From: Aphis gossypii
Lineage: Eukaryota > Arthropoda > Insecta > Hemiptera > Aphididae
Assembly: GCF_020184175.1 (NCBI RefSeq)
Contig: NC_065530.1
Coordinates: 42,075,260 to 42,139,259 of the forward strand
Reading direction: 5' to 3'
DNA: 64,000 bases
How positions within the stretch are numbered: the first letter of the stretch is position 1; every line of letters begins with the position of its first letter. Shown here piece by piece: positions 13,076-25,330 of the stretch. The notes under the pieces were generated by a model. That model made no database searches and had not been told where the DNA came from. It was given only the letters and a program-made list of their open reading frames with translations. The position numbers and the translations under genes are program-made.

Positions 13076-16000
13076 TAAGCATTAAAATAAATAATTTTAA
13101 AAATAAGATAAAATAGTGTTACTCTAATAAAATAAAAATACGCACCTTAACCTTAATTTTATAATTTGTTTAAATACGTATAACAACTAATTCAGTTGGT
13201 TTAAAAACTATTCCAACTATTAAAGTCTTAAAGGGAAAACAATTTATTTTTTTCTAAAGCATATTTTAATTTAATACTTCAAGTTCTAAAAAAAGACAAA
13301 ATTTGGCTAGATTAAACAAATAATGGTGAATATGTTAAATTACCATGCTGTATAATATACAATATGCATGCGGTTTATTAATAATGCATTATTAATCAAC
13401 CGCTGTTGCCACTTCTTTTACGCAGAAATGGAGAAAAAAAAGTATATAGATATAAACTCCTCGCCAGGGGGTAAAAAATTCTTAATTAAATGTTCTCGGT
13501 ACGATTAACACCGGAAGCGGTCTTTCCGTCTGGCTAATTATTATATACACATGTACAAAATGCGATACGGCAAAATACATTATATTGTTGGACGTTTTTA
13601 CAAAAAGTTTCTAGTGCTATTTTCTTTGTAGTGCCTTAAAAGCGTTTTTCGGTTCGTTTCAATTAGTTTGCAGGTTTGGTACTGTCTACGTTGTCGAGAC
13701 CACGTTATTTTTCCAATCCAGTACGCTCAGATCAAAGTTTTATTTTTGAACAACAATCTAATTTATAGACTTCTAACATATTGCGTGTGCGCTACACGTA
13801 TTCTTATAGGTACACGTAAGCTCAGTTGTTTTCATTTTTTAAATCTACTGTGGTAAAATTTTAATATAACTAAATTTTTTTGCGTATTTTATAACACTCG
13901 TATATTTACCTAATAAATCCGTAAAATTAAAAGAAAAATGTCTATATTTCCACTTCTAAAACAAATGTTTACAAAATGTATAAAAAAGCTAATTATATTT
14001 TGAAAAAAATGTTGTATTAAAATTCAGAGATGTTCAAACATTTTAATGAATTATAACAGATTTCATATTGGATGACTGTTTATTATAAATATTATTAAAC
14101 ATACAATCTATACTATAAAAATAAGTCCCAATTTTTAGTTACATATACAAATTCACATATATCGTTACCAATTTTTTACTGTTATACCTGACAGTTTTCT
14201 GGAGGTTTTAGTACCACTTTTGTTAAGGAACATATCCAATATTTTGACATTTTCAGATTTTTACAAAAATATGTTATTTGTATCTAAACACACTATTTGG
14301 TGTGAAAAAGAAACATATCTACGTTTTTCTATACTAACAGTATGTGTATCTTTATTTCATTTATTTCGAAAAGGGAACATAATAAGTTACACAAAATAAG
14401 TTTTGTGTCACTCCTGTACAGTTTGAATTTGGGCGTACATGTATATGTATTATACATTATAATTTATAATACATACAAATAATTGTTTAAAGCGTATACT
14501 TAAGCAATCGTCCACGATTTATCTCAGAATATGTGTATAGAATCGACAACGAATCAATTATTATTGTCGACGTAGGTATATGAGATGTGACAATGACTCG
14601 GTGCTTTGAACAGTCCTGCAGGGTTTGAAGTATAGATCACTGCGTTCTAACTACGACTGGCGTACTTAATCTTGAGACTTGAGTAGTTAAGATAGGTTAA
14701 AACGCATTCAATAACCAATAGAAAAGTAGTATTATAGTAGTCAGTAGCCTGCTGATTGGCTGTGTGATGTGAAAACCCACAGAATGCCATGCCCAATATG
14801 TTGTTGCTTAATAATCATTATTACCTATTATTATTCATTATAATATAATGTATTTATCAGGTGTAAAAATCGATATTAATGTTAGAAAATTTTTTTTTAT
14901 TATTTATAAGCATGTTTATGAGAATTTATAAACACCTTAAATCATTTGATGTTCGAAATAACTATCAGATGACTAGACAAGATTTAAAATAGCCTCACAA
15001 TTTTCAAAATCTATTCATGGGGCGGAGCACTCGATAGATAACTAGTATATAATATACGTTTGATTAAATTCGTAAACAATAAAAATAATTTAAAAACAAC
15101 ATCATTTTTAATATTTCCATTCAGTTTCTATCTCTAATGCAACAAAGTATTGATGTTTTAAAATTATGTATTTAAATTATCCATTATTTATAATTACTTA
15201 AATTATTGGGTAATTTTTTTTTCGTTCCCGTCCAATCTAACATATCAAATACTATGTAAGTTCTGCTTTTGTACTTAACACTTAATTACGGTTTTCCGCT
15301 ATAGCTTATAGATAGTCTTTAATATTTACCTCTATCTTTGGAAACGTCATTTGGTGTCCTTCTCACGTGGTGACGTCCAGTCGTTAATACCGGCAATGAA
15401 TTATTCAAGATACATTTTATCCCCCAACTTACTATTACATTATTCACTATTTAGTTTCCTCCGAGCTCGTGAATTTCGGTTCAAATTATTATTTCCACAA
15501 GCCAATGAAAAACACATTAAATTTTAATTTTATGATAGGTATTATAATTTATAAGACTTTGTAATATCATAATCCAATATATCTATGTAGTAAATACATT
15601 CAAATTTCAAGTTTTATTGAAAGAATAGAAAATTTTCTATTCGTATTCTACTGATTAAATAATAATTAAAATTTTAGCTGTATTCTATATGTACTGCAAT
15701 TATTACTGCAGTTGTACCATTTAAAGATGTACTTATTGACCGACGCGTAATAAAAATAAAAATAAAATTAATCATTAACAAATATTCAACTATATATCAT
15801 AAGGTTATTCAATAGAGAAATAGCTTTTGATATTAAAAACGGCAATGTTAATGGTATTATCATTGATCATTGCTTTATTTAAAACGAATAAATAATAATA
15901 ATATGGCACAGTTATTAGGTGAACGTTAAAAAAATAGTTATTAAGAATAAATGTAAGAGATGAAAATTATTTTATCACGTTTCATTTCACTCGTATTCAA

Positions 16001-16164
16001 ATTATACGTACTTACTTAAATTGCCCACGTTCAAATAACATTCCAACCTTAGCGCTCAATTAATACGGTAAAGTGTTTGCACTCAAATTTGTACACCCAT
16101 CCGCGTTGTTTAAGTTCAAAAACGTTTATTTTATTTTATGTTAATGTTTCGGTAGACATTATAT

Positions 16165-16188
16165 TTATTATTATTATTATTATTATTA
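16165..16188. repeat. TTA trinucleotide microsatellite
   Basis: Eight uninterrupted TTA units in non-coding sequence. Confidence 0.8.
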
Positions 16189-16877
16189 TAATCCTCTAAT
16201 TTGAAACCATTTTCGTTACACTATATAAATGCATTATAGTTTTTTACTTGCGATATTATAATTAAATTAAAAAAAAATATTGCTTTAAACTTTGAAAAAG
16301 AATAATATTTTGGTTTTAAAGACTATACTCGCTTACTTTAAGTCTAAATATAGAAGTATAATTTATATTAAGTTCACGTGTAAGTGTAATATATTGAAGT
16401 ACAGATAGCACAGATACTACAGCTATATTAATATTGTTGAAGAAATAAAATAAAGTTACAAAAATTGAAAAATACGGATTATAGTTTTTAAATTGTTTTA
16501 ATTAATTATTCAAACCATCTGGATTACAATATATCATAATATATGTTTACATAACTATTTATTAATTATGTTTATAGGTATAATAGTAATAGGTAAACAT
16601 GTTTGGCAGATTTTTGATATTGGTATATTACACTTAAATATTTTAGACTCGGTGAAGTGTAGATGTTCTGTATAATAACTCTATCTTGAAATAATAATTA
16701 TGTTCATTTATGGTTTTTGATGAAGTTAATTATCTGCGAGATTTCATTTTAGCTTCTATTCTATTTTTCGATGATTACCTACACAAAAACTACCAGCGCT
16801 AGTGTGTCGCAATGAAAAACTTATTAACGTACTAGTAAAATTAAATTTCGGTGACACAAGTTCATCTATGCGTCCTG

Positions 16878-16885
16878 TATAAAAG
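16878..16885 (+). promoter_or_regulatory. Possible TATA box
   Basis: TATAAAAG sits at the left of a GC-richer patch that runs to about 17010. An arthropod initiator-like TCAGTT follows at 16936, about 58 bases downstream. The usual spacing is about 30, so the pair does not fit well. No coding exon is recognisable directly downstream; a non-coding first exon is possible. Given the AT-rich background, a chance TATA match is quite possible. Confidence 0.25.
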
Positions 16886-17487
16886 TGGTACGAGTATACT
16901 GTAGTGCGTCGGTACGGTCCGTTTCAGAATTCGGATCAGTTGCTTCAACGCATTAGCCAAAACAGTTTGATTCAATCGAATAAATCGGCAAACTTCAAAG
17001 GCAATTCTTCCGTACGAATGCATATAAACTCAATATAAAATACTTTCCAATTATATTGAACATTGTTGTAGTATACGTCTTCGTTGCTGGGGAATCTATA
17101 AGTATTTTTTTTTTTGATCTCTATTTTGTACATATTAATAGCTTGGAATTTTCCATTGCCTATACGGTTAGATTAGGTAAAATTTCTGTAAATATTATAT
17201 CAAAATGGCCTACGAGTACAGTGCATGCAGTACTAGTATGAACTTCGTTTTCCATTATTTGAATAGTGAGTTTTTGTAATAACAGAAGGACAACAACTTT
17301 GTTTCGAGGTTTTTTCCGTTTCTCTTTAACACATCAGTTGATCATGTAGTCTGGCATCGCACACAGAATTGTTAACATATTTCACGTGTCAAATGGTTTT
17401 ATCTAATATGTATGAGGATAATATTATCGAATTCTCTTATCACTATTGCTAATGTCATTTGCACGGTTTAGTCATTTTAAATTATGA

Positions 17488-17990
17488 TATAGCTTCAGTG
17501 GCGTATAGAAGGGGGAAGTGGGAATCAGATCCCCCCTCATTGACATTTTTATTTTTTATTTTTGCTTAGAATAATTAGTATGCGCAATGAACTATAATGT
17601 AATATTTTGTTATATTATGGATTGTGATCAATTGAGCTATTGAATTTTAACAATTTTGTCAAAACTGAATACCATTATAATTTTATTTTGGTTTATTTAT
17701 TGCAAAGTAATGTTTATTTAGTCGAAATGGTCGATGACAACAATGATTATTATAACTATACTTTATTATAATTTATATTTTATCTTATTGTACCTATTTG
17801 ATGTGAATTTTGAATCAATTAAAATTATATTTATTATTTCTTCTTGTTAAATATTTTACTACTTAAGTAAAAAGTTTTGAGATTGAGGAATGGAAGACTT
17901 TCTAATTTCCCTTCTCCTATTTAGCTATGTCGTTTTCTATTTTAGATCTCCCCCCCTTTCAGAAATATTGTCTACGCCACTGTATAGCTT
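17488..17990. mobile_element. hAT-like MITE with perfect 8-bp target duplication
   Basis: The element proper is 17496-17982 (487 bp). Its left end begins CAGTGGCGTATAGA. Its right end is the reverse complement of CAGTGGCGTAGACA, so the termini share CAGTGGCGTA and then diverge. C-rich or G-rich subterminal tracts (CCCCCCTC-type) follow inside both ends. The octamer TATAGCTT flanks both sides exactly, at 17488-17495 and 17983-17990, matching the 8-bp target duplication known for the hAT superfamily. There is no transposase frame inside, so it is a non-autonomous copy. The exact duplication suggests a fairly recent insertion. Confidence 0.9.
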
Positions 17991-18035
17991 ATAACATTTA
18001 TGTACAACGAATTCTGACCCTTTAAAGAACAGGAA

Positions 18036-18061
<26 letters not shown>
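18036..18061. repeat. AT dinucleotide microsatellite
   Basis: Thirteen uninterrupted AT units about 50 bases to the right of the 17.5-kb hAT-like element. Confidence 0.85.
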
Positions 18062-18066
<5 letters not shown>

Positions 18067-19885
18067 AACATTATTACATCAGCTACTAAGCCATATTTAT
18101 AATTATAAGTTGATATTAATTTACATTTAAATTTAAGTTAGGATAAATGTACGCTTATATTAGGTTATATAATTCAATTTCTTTTAAGAAGTTGATGATA
18201 TAGATATTGGATTGGAGATCGGGTTGAAGGGCTTCTCCTATAGAGGATGAGATATATTATGGTGGTTGATTCTTGATTCTTCTAATTGAAACATTCACTT
18301 CATATTATGTTTGATTGTATTGTCTATTCCATGTGATTCACATATGTGGGGAGGGTTGTTTCTGCCATAGGAAGAAATTGATTTTATTTATTAAACATAA
18401 GCTTATTTGAAAAAAAAAGTTATTAAATGTTTTTGATATTACAAAAAAATCAAAAGCACTGTATATTGTATAATCGAATGTTTTCAATATTTTATATCCA
18501 TTTTAGTTTATAATTTAGAATAATTATAAAAATAAATAAATAATAATAATTTTGATAAATTAATATTATATCATGTATTATATATTATTCATTTTTTATA
18601 ACATAAATTACCAATAGGTATTCATTTTGAAATTCCATATAAAACTAAATTCATAAATTCATGAAAAATTTAATTTAATTTACTAAATAGCTAATTTTAT
18701 TTATTCCGTCGAATTAAATATATTTGCCATTGAATAAATTGTTTTAATAGTTCTTTAATTGGTTAAATGGTTTTTAAAAACTTTGTTATAAATATTATTT
18801 TTTATTTTTCACGTGAATAATAGTACAAAATTATGACCCCAACTCGTAGAAAATGCATTTATAAATGCTAATAATATTCCAAACATAAAGCCGAGCAACA
18901 TTTGCATAATATATTTTAGGTTATATAAATATAAAAAAAAATGGAAATTTAAAAGGTTAAATATAATGTGATTTTGATCAGTTTATATAATAACACTTTT
19001 TTATAAATACTTAATAATGTTTAAAAATAAGCTTTTTGGTTATTATTAAGGAATTCAATAAAATATAAAGATGTCTATTCTTCAATTCAAACCGATTTAC
19101 TATAGACTCGTGCAAAACACCAATAAACTAGTGGTGCAGCATATCTATTATAAATGGTGGGTAGAAAAAACCTTTTTTTTTTTTGGATTCTTGAATCGAC
19201 GATGAACTGCGAATTCGTTAATATAAACAGGGTGAAGAGTACATACGTACTCGTATTATTATATTCAGTAGATACTGGAGAACTGCTTCGGATGCTATAA
19301 ATCAACCAAATCCGACGGGACGAGAGCGAAAATCGACAAAACTCTCGGAGAAAAAGAAACCCAAATTAATAATCTCCGTGTAAAACATGCACATACGGCT
19401 CACGAACACATATACAATATACATAGCTACATTTATTATATAGCGTATATTTGCCCATGAATAATGTCCTAATAAGCCCTATTTATGACTTTGAAACTCT
19501 GCGTCGCGACCTGGTCTCGAGTAACAGTTATTCCACTGATGAAATGGAATATAAAGTAATTGCAGACTAGTATTGCTGTACAAGTTCCTGAAAAATATAT
19601 ACGCATTGCTACAACATAAATTATTATCTATATAGGTACGTATATCGCTGGCTGAAAAATAATAAGTACAAAATGAACGACTGACGGTCGTGAAACGGTG
19701 AAGATTCCAATAAACCGAAAACAATAGGCGAAAATTCAACAGTTTAATAATATAATTATAATTAATATATGTTTCACGTCGCCCGATTTAGTAATATAGA
19801 AGCATAACAGCAACATGTGAGTAGTATAGATATAACGTATAACCGTGAATTTAAGGTACCTAATTAAATACGTAATTATTTATAC

Positions 19886-19943
19886 TCCCCCCGCCCATCA
19901 AAAAAAATAAATTAAATAAAAATATTTTTCTGGCTACACCACT
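19886..19943 (-). mobile_element. Truncated hAT-like terminus
   Basis: Read on the minus strand from 19943, the sequence begins CAGTGGTGTAGCCAGAAAA, then an AT-rich part, then a G-rich run (GGGCGGGGGG). This is the terminus-plus-subterminal layout seen in the other hAT-like elements here. I find no matching opposite end nearby, so only one end survives. Confidence 0.5.
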
Positions 19944-20845
19944 GATTCAACAGATGGGATTTTATGATTTTGTCTATGGTAAGTGGTAAATTTAACACGT
20001 ATTTTCTTAGACATATGACATATAGACGTATGAATTATAAAAAACCAATAGATAATAATGATGATAACATGAACATTGCTGCTATTGTATTGAAATATTA
20101 TTCTTAGCATAGGTACATACGTTTTTATAACCCAGAAACTACTCATCGTTTGAAATTTTGTTGTTTTTTTTTTATTATTTAAATTATCTGCTCGTCGATT
20201 AACAATAAAAAATCATGATGATTCTCCTTTGAAAATAAAAATTAAAACGCAACGACAGAGCATTATTCTTATAATGCAAAGTACTTGAAAGTGTTTTCTT
20301 AAATCATATAAATATGAGGTAGGTATACTTCAAAATTACTAATATTAAAATTTAAGCAAACACGTCATGACTAAAAGATGAAATTTTGGTGGGTGATCAT
20401 TTTAAGCGAGCCATTCTGTATATTATGTATAATATTATTTGAATATACCCGGATTACCTACCGATCCGATCGTTACGTACGGGTTATTGAACGTAAAACT
20501 TACGCTTTTCACTAATGTAACATAATGCGTATAACGATCGCATCATAAAAGCAAAACTCCCGTTTCTTTGCTGATCTAACATGCTTATATATTAAATGTA
20601 TGATTACCACTAAGCGCCAAAATTGGTTTAAAGTAAAATCGTTTTGTTACGTGACTAAACATCCGTTTTAACCGTATACATATTGTATATACTTGTATAT
20701 AACTATTAATGTTTATTATAATGTACATAATATAAATTATATATATACACATCATACAGATAACAGATGTATTCCATTGTGAACTTATCATTATTTTTAT
20801 TTTTATTTTTCATATACATATACATAATATGGCTACGCGTGCGTT

Positions 20846-23800
20846 ATGTTTTAAACAATAGTCGGAGAATTACTTTTACTACTCAAATGCTGAGGATTAA
20901 TTATTGTGCGTACACAATGTAACTGTCAACCGCACCGGTTGAACAATTTGAAAATACGGTTTGTAAAGGGTTGTACGCGCGCGGCACGCAAATTGAGTAC
21001 TTCAGTTTCCGCCGCGTGTGTCCCCAAGTACTTAATAAGTAGGATTATTTAAATCGGTAACCGAGAATATAAATAATAATAATGTAGTTTGCGAACTATG
21101 TCTTACGCCGCCGAGGAGCGTTGGGTGTATTAGTCGTCCACAGACCGTACACAAGTGTGGATAAATATTCGTCTGTGCGTTATAATATTACAGAACGTAG
21201 GTAAATGTATGCTCAAAAGGATTATCAAACCGGGCGCGTTATATATTATTTAAGCGTTATTTGTATATAGTGTTATAATATCAAGATGCGATATCGTCTA
21301 AAGCAATGGAAAAATCTGATTTGATATTTACAAGTAGTTTTAGATTCAGATCTGGTCGGTCGAGAGATCAGTTCGGCTTTACACTGCAACGTTATGCTTA
21401 CGACGTACCTATATATGTATATACACCGATTTATTATTTCCTGTAGTTTTTTTAAAACCCTTTCTAGATGTAGTATAAAATTATCTCAAGGATTGGAGTA
21501 TAAAATAATAGTATGCAATCGAATGGAAATATTGTAAGTATAGAATATACCGTGTTGAAATTGTAAAAATTCGATTATCGTGCAAATAAATCTTCCAGCG
21601 TTGGAAAGAAAAAAAATCACAAAACCGATTACGCATCAGGATGAAAACGCAACACACTGAATTTTCGGTCCTTAGATTTTTTTTTATTTAAACAAAACGA
21701 GTAATATCCCTTATAAAAAGTAGAACAACCGTTATTCCAACGAAAACGACCCTACGTCTGTCTACGGAGTGTCATAGGAGACAACTAGTCTGCAACGTCT
21801 ACTCACGTTTAAATGTGAAAAAAACAGTAAAATTGTATAAATGGAAATTTTATTAAAAATACCGATTTTATTTTTAAAGCTATATCATATATATCATGTC
21901 GTACCGTATACAGTTTATAGCTATATCTGCTGCTGCGTAATACATTTCTATTCGTTCGAAAAAAAAATTATTTTAAAATTAAAAAAATAATATGACATAC
22001 AGTGACTCTCACGTATCGAGTGCCCGTGGTTCGGTATAATTAAATGGCACTAACTTTCACATTGTCTACTGTATAATGTAACAGTATTTCATCTATACCA
22101 AAACAGTTTAATGTTTCTTTTATATTTTTAATGGAAATATTAAGTTTTGATAATTATTGGTACATTAATAGCTATATCAATATAAACAATCATAACAATA
22201 TACCTTACTGAGGTATTAACATAAGAAGTAATCGTGATGTTTTTTTGTTTACTCGTCTGGTTCGTCCAAGCTTCGATACTATAATTCTAGTGTAGTAATA
22301 AATTACCAGTGAAAGAGAAACAGTTATTATCCAGAATCGCTGTATAGTCCTAGCTGTGTTTTTATTTATTTATTTTTTGGCTCAAAACTTACGATTATTA
22401 TATTCGCTTTGACAATTAATTAATTATTATTATCCTTCCGCTTGGTGCAAAATACTTTATTGACACGCGCGGTCTGCTTTATTGTGTACTCGTTCCGAAT
22501 TGTCGAGAAAACCTAGTCTCCGAGTGTTTTAAACAATCTGATATAACAATACAGGTATATAGCGACGTAGCGTGCAAACATAATGTTGTTTACAGAACAA
22601 ACGAAAAAAAAACGAAATCGCAGTATTTCCGTAAACCAGAGTATATAGCGTGTTGAACGGCGTTTGATAGTAATTCGGAGCGGTCGCTGCAGTTGAGACT
22701 CCCCGGCGATGGCGGTAAACTTTGCGGGCGTCTACAATATAATAGCATAATATTATATTACCCCGGAACGTCTCGGAGACGTCTGGTCGTCTTCGCCCCC
22801 CTCCTTATCGTGGTCCTCAACCCCGACCGGACATGTAAAATCCGACAAACGTAATGACTGTGGGCCAAGGACCGGTGTTACCCGAGGGGGCTTGCGTTGT
22901 TTGAAGTCCAGGCGTAAGGACAGCGCCATGGCGACCTGCAGCAGTCGAAAAGTTTCGAGGGTGGATAATACGCACGCTCCCCGACAATAGGTATTATTAT
23001 TATTATTACTATTATTATTGTTATCGCGAATAAAACACGATCTGGGCCTCTGCTGCCGACAAATTATTCATCGCCGCATCCGCGTGTATGATATATTATG
23101 TATAATATTATATACGTGTGAAACGATGGTTCGATTTGATTTGTTTTCGCGTGTTAGGTTAGGTCACATAGATATCTTCTGCTGCTGCACCGCTAACACT
23201 GCCGCTGTTAAATTCATGGGCGTGTACAAAAGATATATATTATATTGTCATACCTATGTATATACGTGTATATAGGGGCGTACCTACCCGAGACACTTGT
23301 GCCCTCCACCACCGTACGGGGGTTGTTTGTAATGTATATGCGCAATAATTTTATATATCCAAATTCCAAACTCGTCGACACTCGCAGAGCACCGATAGGC
23401 TGCTTATTATATATATTATAATATAATCGGCGGAGGCTGCGGCGATGACTTAGCTGCGCAACTCAAATATTTGTGTTGGACCACTATACAGCCGTGGGGT
23501 GTGCGAACGAGACTTACACTACGTGTGTATATAGGTATATTATATGTACAATTTTATTTTATTATTATATCTATGTATGCGTTTGGGAAAATAAACGTAC
23601 CAATATATACGCACCGCAGTGCACAATGAAACGAGAAGGAAAGGTGCAGACATATATATAATATGATATATTATATACCTATTATACATACCGCGACCGC
23701 CGTACGCCAGAGGCGTACATTGTTGTGATGGGAATTCACGCGAGACGAACGAGAGGAACGGGCGTGATTAAATGAGATGGACCGGAGACAAAAGGATCGC

Positions 23801-25330
23801 GAAGCCTATTATTTTAATTCATACATAAAATTATTATAATTTGGACCGGTGGCTGTATATAGGTAAAAATACGAATAATGAATCCGTGGCTGCAGCCTGA
23901 TGATGATATCTTATATAATATAATTATAGTATGATACCCAACTATTTCTGTCGGCGGAACCGATTTTGTGAAATTCTATCGGATTTTTTGACGAACTATA
24001 TGCGAATAATAATAAATATAGCGATTGCAATGTGAGGGAAATCGTGATAATATTATAAGTATGTCGTCGCGGGGACGTCGAAAAAGATATTCAAATGCGG
24101 TGGTTAGGCGTGTTGTGTACATATATTTATTTTCTTATACTTTTATTTATTAATAACATATTATACATATAATTACATATTTTATGTACGACGCTGCAGC
24201 ATATAATTCGGCGTAGTATGTTTGTGATGTTATAAAAAAAAATGAAAAATATTTTTATCGTCGTACGTTTACGCGTGAACGAGCGAGCGTCAAATCACGT
24301 TAATAAAACATAATATAATATTGTATTATACATCACAGCGATGTATATTATATTATTTATCATGTACATATGAGAGTATGACGATTGTTTGTATGACTGT
24401 GTTTCCGGTTGTTTCAAAATTTTCATTATATACCTACCGCGTATAGTATATACTATATAATGTATAATATTATATAAGTAGATATTCTAAATATTTGCAG
24501 TTCGACGAAGACGAAGACGACGTTTCCGTTTCATGGCAAACTTACCCACACATTATTGTTTTTCCCCAGAGATATATAGCCGCAGAGGTAAAAACGAAAT
24601 TAATTATAAAACGGCGTAAGCCGTTTTCGCGACCTGCAGACTCGTTGACGAAACCGTTGCGTTATTATTGTAGGCCAACTTTCGGATTACAAGGTGCCGG
24701 TGTATATTTTATTATATTTTATTCTATAAAACCTAACCTGTACGACGATCGATACTGTTATTAATGGAAGAACCGTGCGTATGACGTATGTATGTTACGC
24801 TATACATACAATATTGTGCATAATATATTTTATACTATAATAATGCCTATATCCTGTACAGGATCCATAGTGCATCATGGATTTCGTGGTAAATTCGTAC
24901 AACGCCAGTGCATTTCCGATTATTGGATCCGTTGCGACTGCGACGCCTCTCCAGTCTCCACGTCAACTGCATCAACAGAGAAAATTGATACGCCACGATT
25001 ACTGAAAATATTATTATTATTATTATTATTATTATTGCACACGTCAGCCATTAATCGGACACGCCAACTCCAACTCAGAAATACGTTATTATACTATTGA
25101 AAGATGACGGGATTGTGGAAGGGACGTCGACGACGACGACCTGTCACAAATAATAGCCTCAGCCGATCGACCGACAAACACCCGTAGACAATAATAGTAT
25201 GCGTTATACTACAACGTATAATAGTATTATATTATAATCGTTAAACATCACGCAGTGCAGATCGGACCACCGCGTGCAGTCGTAAGCAGAAAAAACGACA
25301 CTACTACGATCGATTTTGAACTCCTAACCA
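20846..25330. other. GC/CpG-richer non-coding block
   Basis: Unlike the flanks, this block has repeated CpG-rich patches (about 20920-21030, 21095-21180, 22640-22990, 23270-23460, 23690-23830, 24600-24680, 24890-25000, 25090-25330). I find no recognisable protein in any frame. Short frames are present: 22928-22990 encodes 20 residues starting MATCSSRK, and 24495-24764 encodes 89 residues with no known domain. An ATG at 22709 is followed after one codon by a consensus-like donor (GTAAAC). Possible explanations are a conserved regulatory region, untranslated exons or a long non-coding RNA. Confidence 0.4.
25010..25036. repeat. ATT trinucleotide microsatellite
   Basis: Nine uninterrupted ATT units inside the CpG-richer block. 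Confidence 0.8.

Larger units (their letters stand above)
13076..17487. other. Gene-free AT-rich region
   Basis: No coding gene is supportable. The stretch contains a TTA microsatellite at 16165-16188 and a possible core promoter at 16878. Somewhat GC-richer patches lie at about 14500-14780 and 16790-17010, without sustained frames. A 62-codon open frame at 13668-13856 shows no motif. Confidence 0.5.
17991..20845. other. Gene-free AT-rich stretch
   Basis: No supported gene. An AT microsatellite lies at 18036-18061 and a truncated hAT-type end lies at 19886-19943. Patches at about 19265-19420 and 19480-19560 are less AT-rich but show no sustained frame. Confidence 0.5.

Noticed and set aside
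24495..24764. 89-codon plus-strand frame starting with an acidic run after a TTTGCAG
   Set aside because: The acceptor lacks a good pyrimidine tract, the protein matches no domain I know, and composition drifts to AT-driven residues. It is kept only as part of the CpG-richer block.
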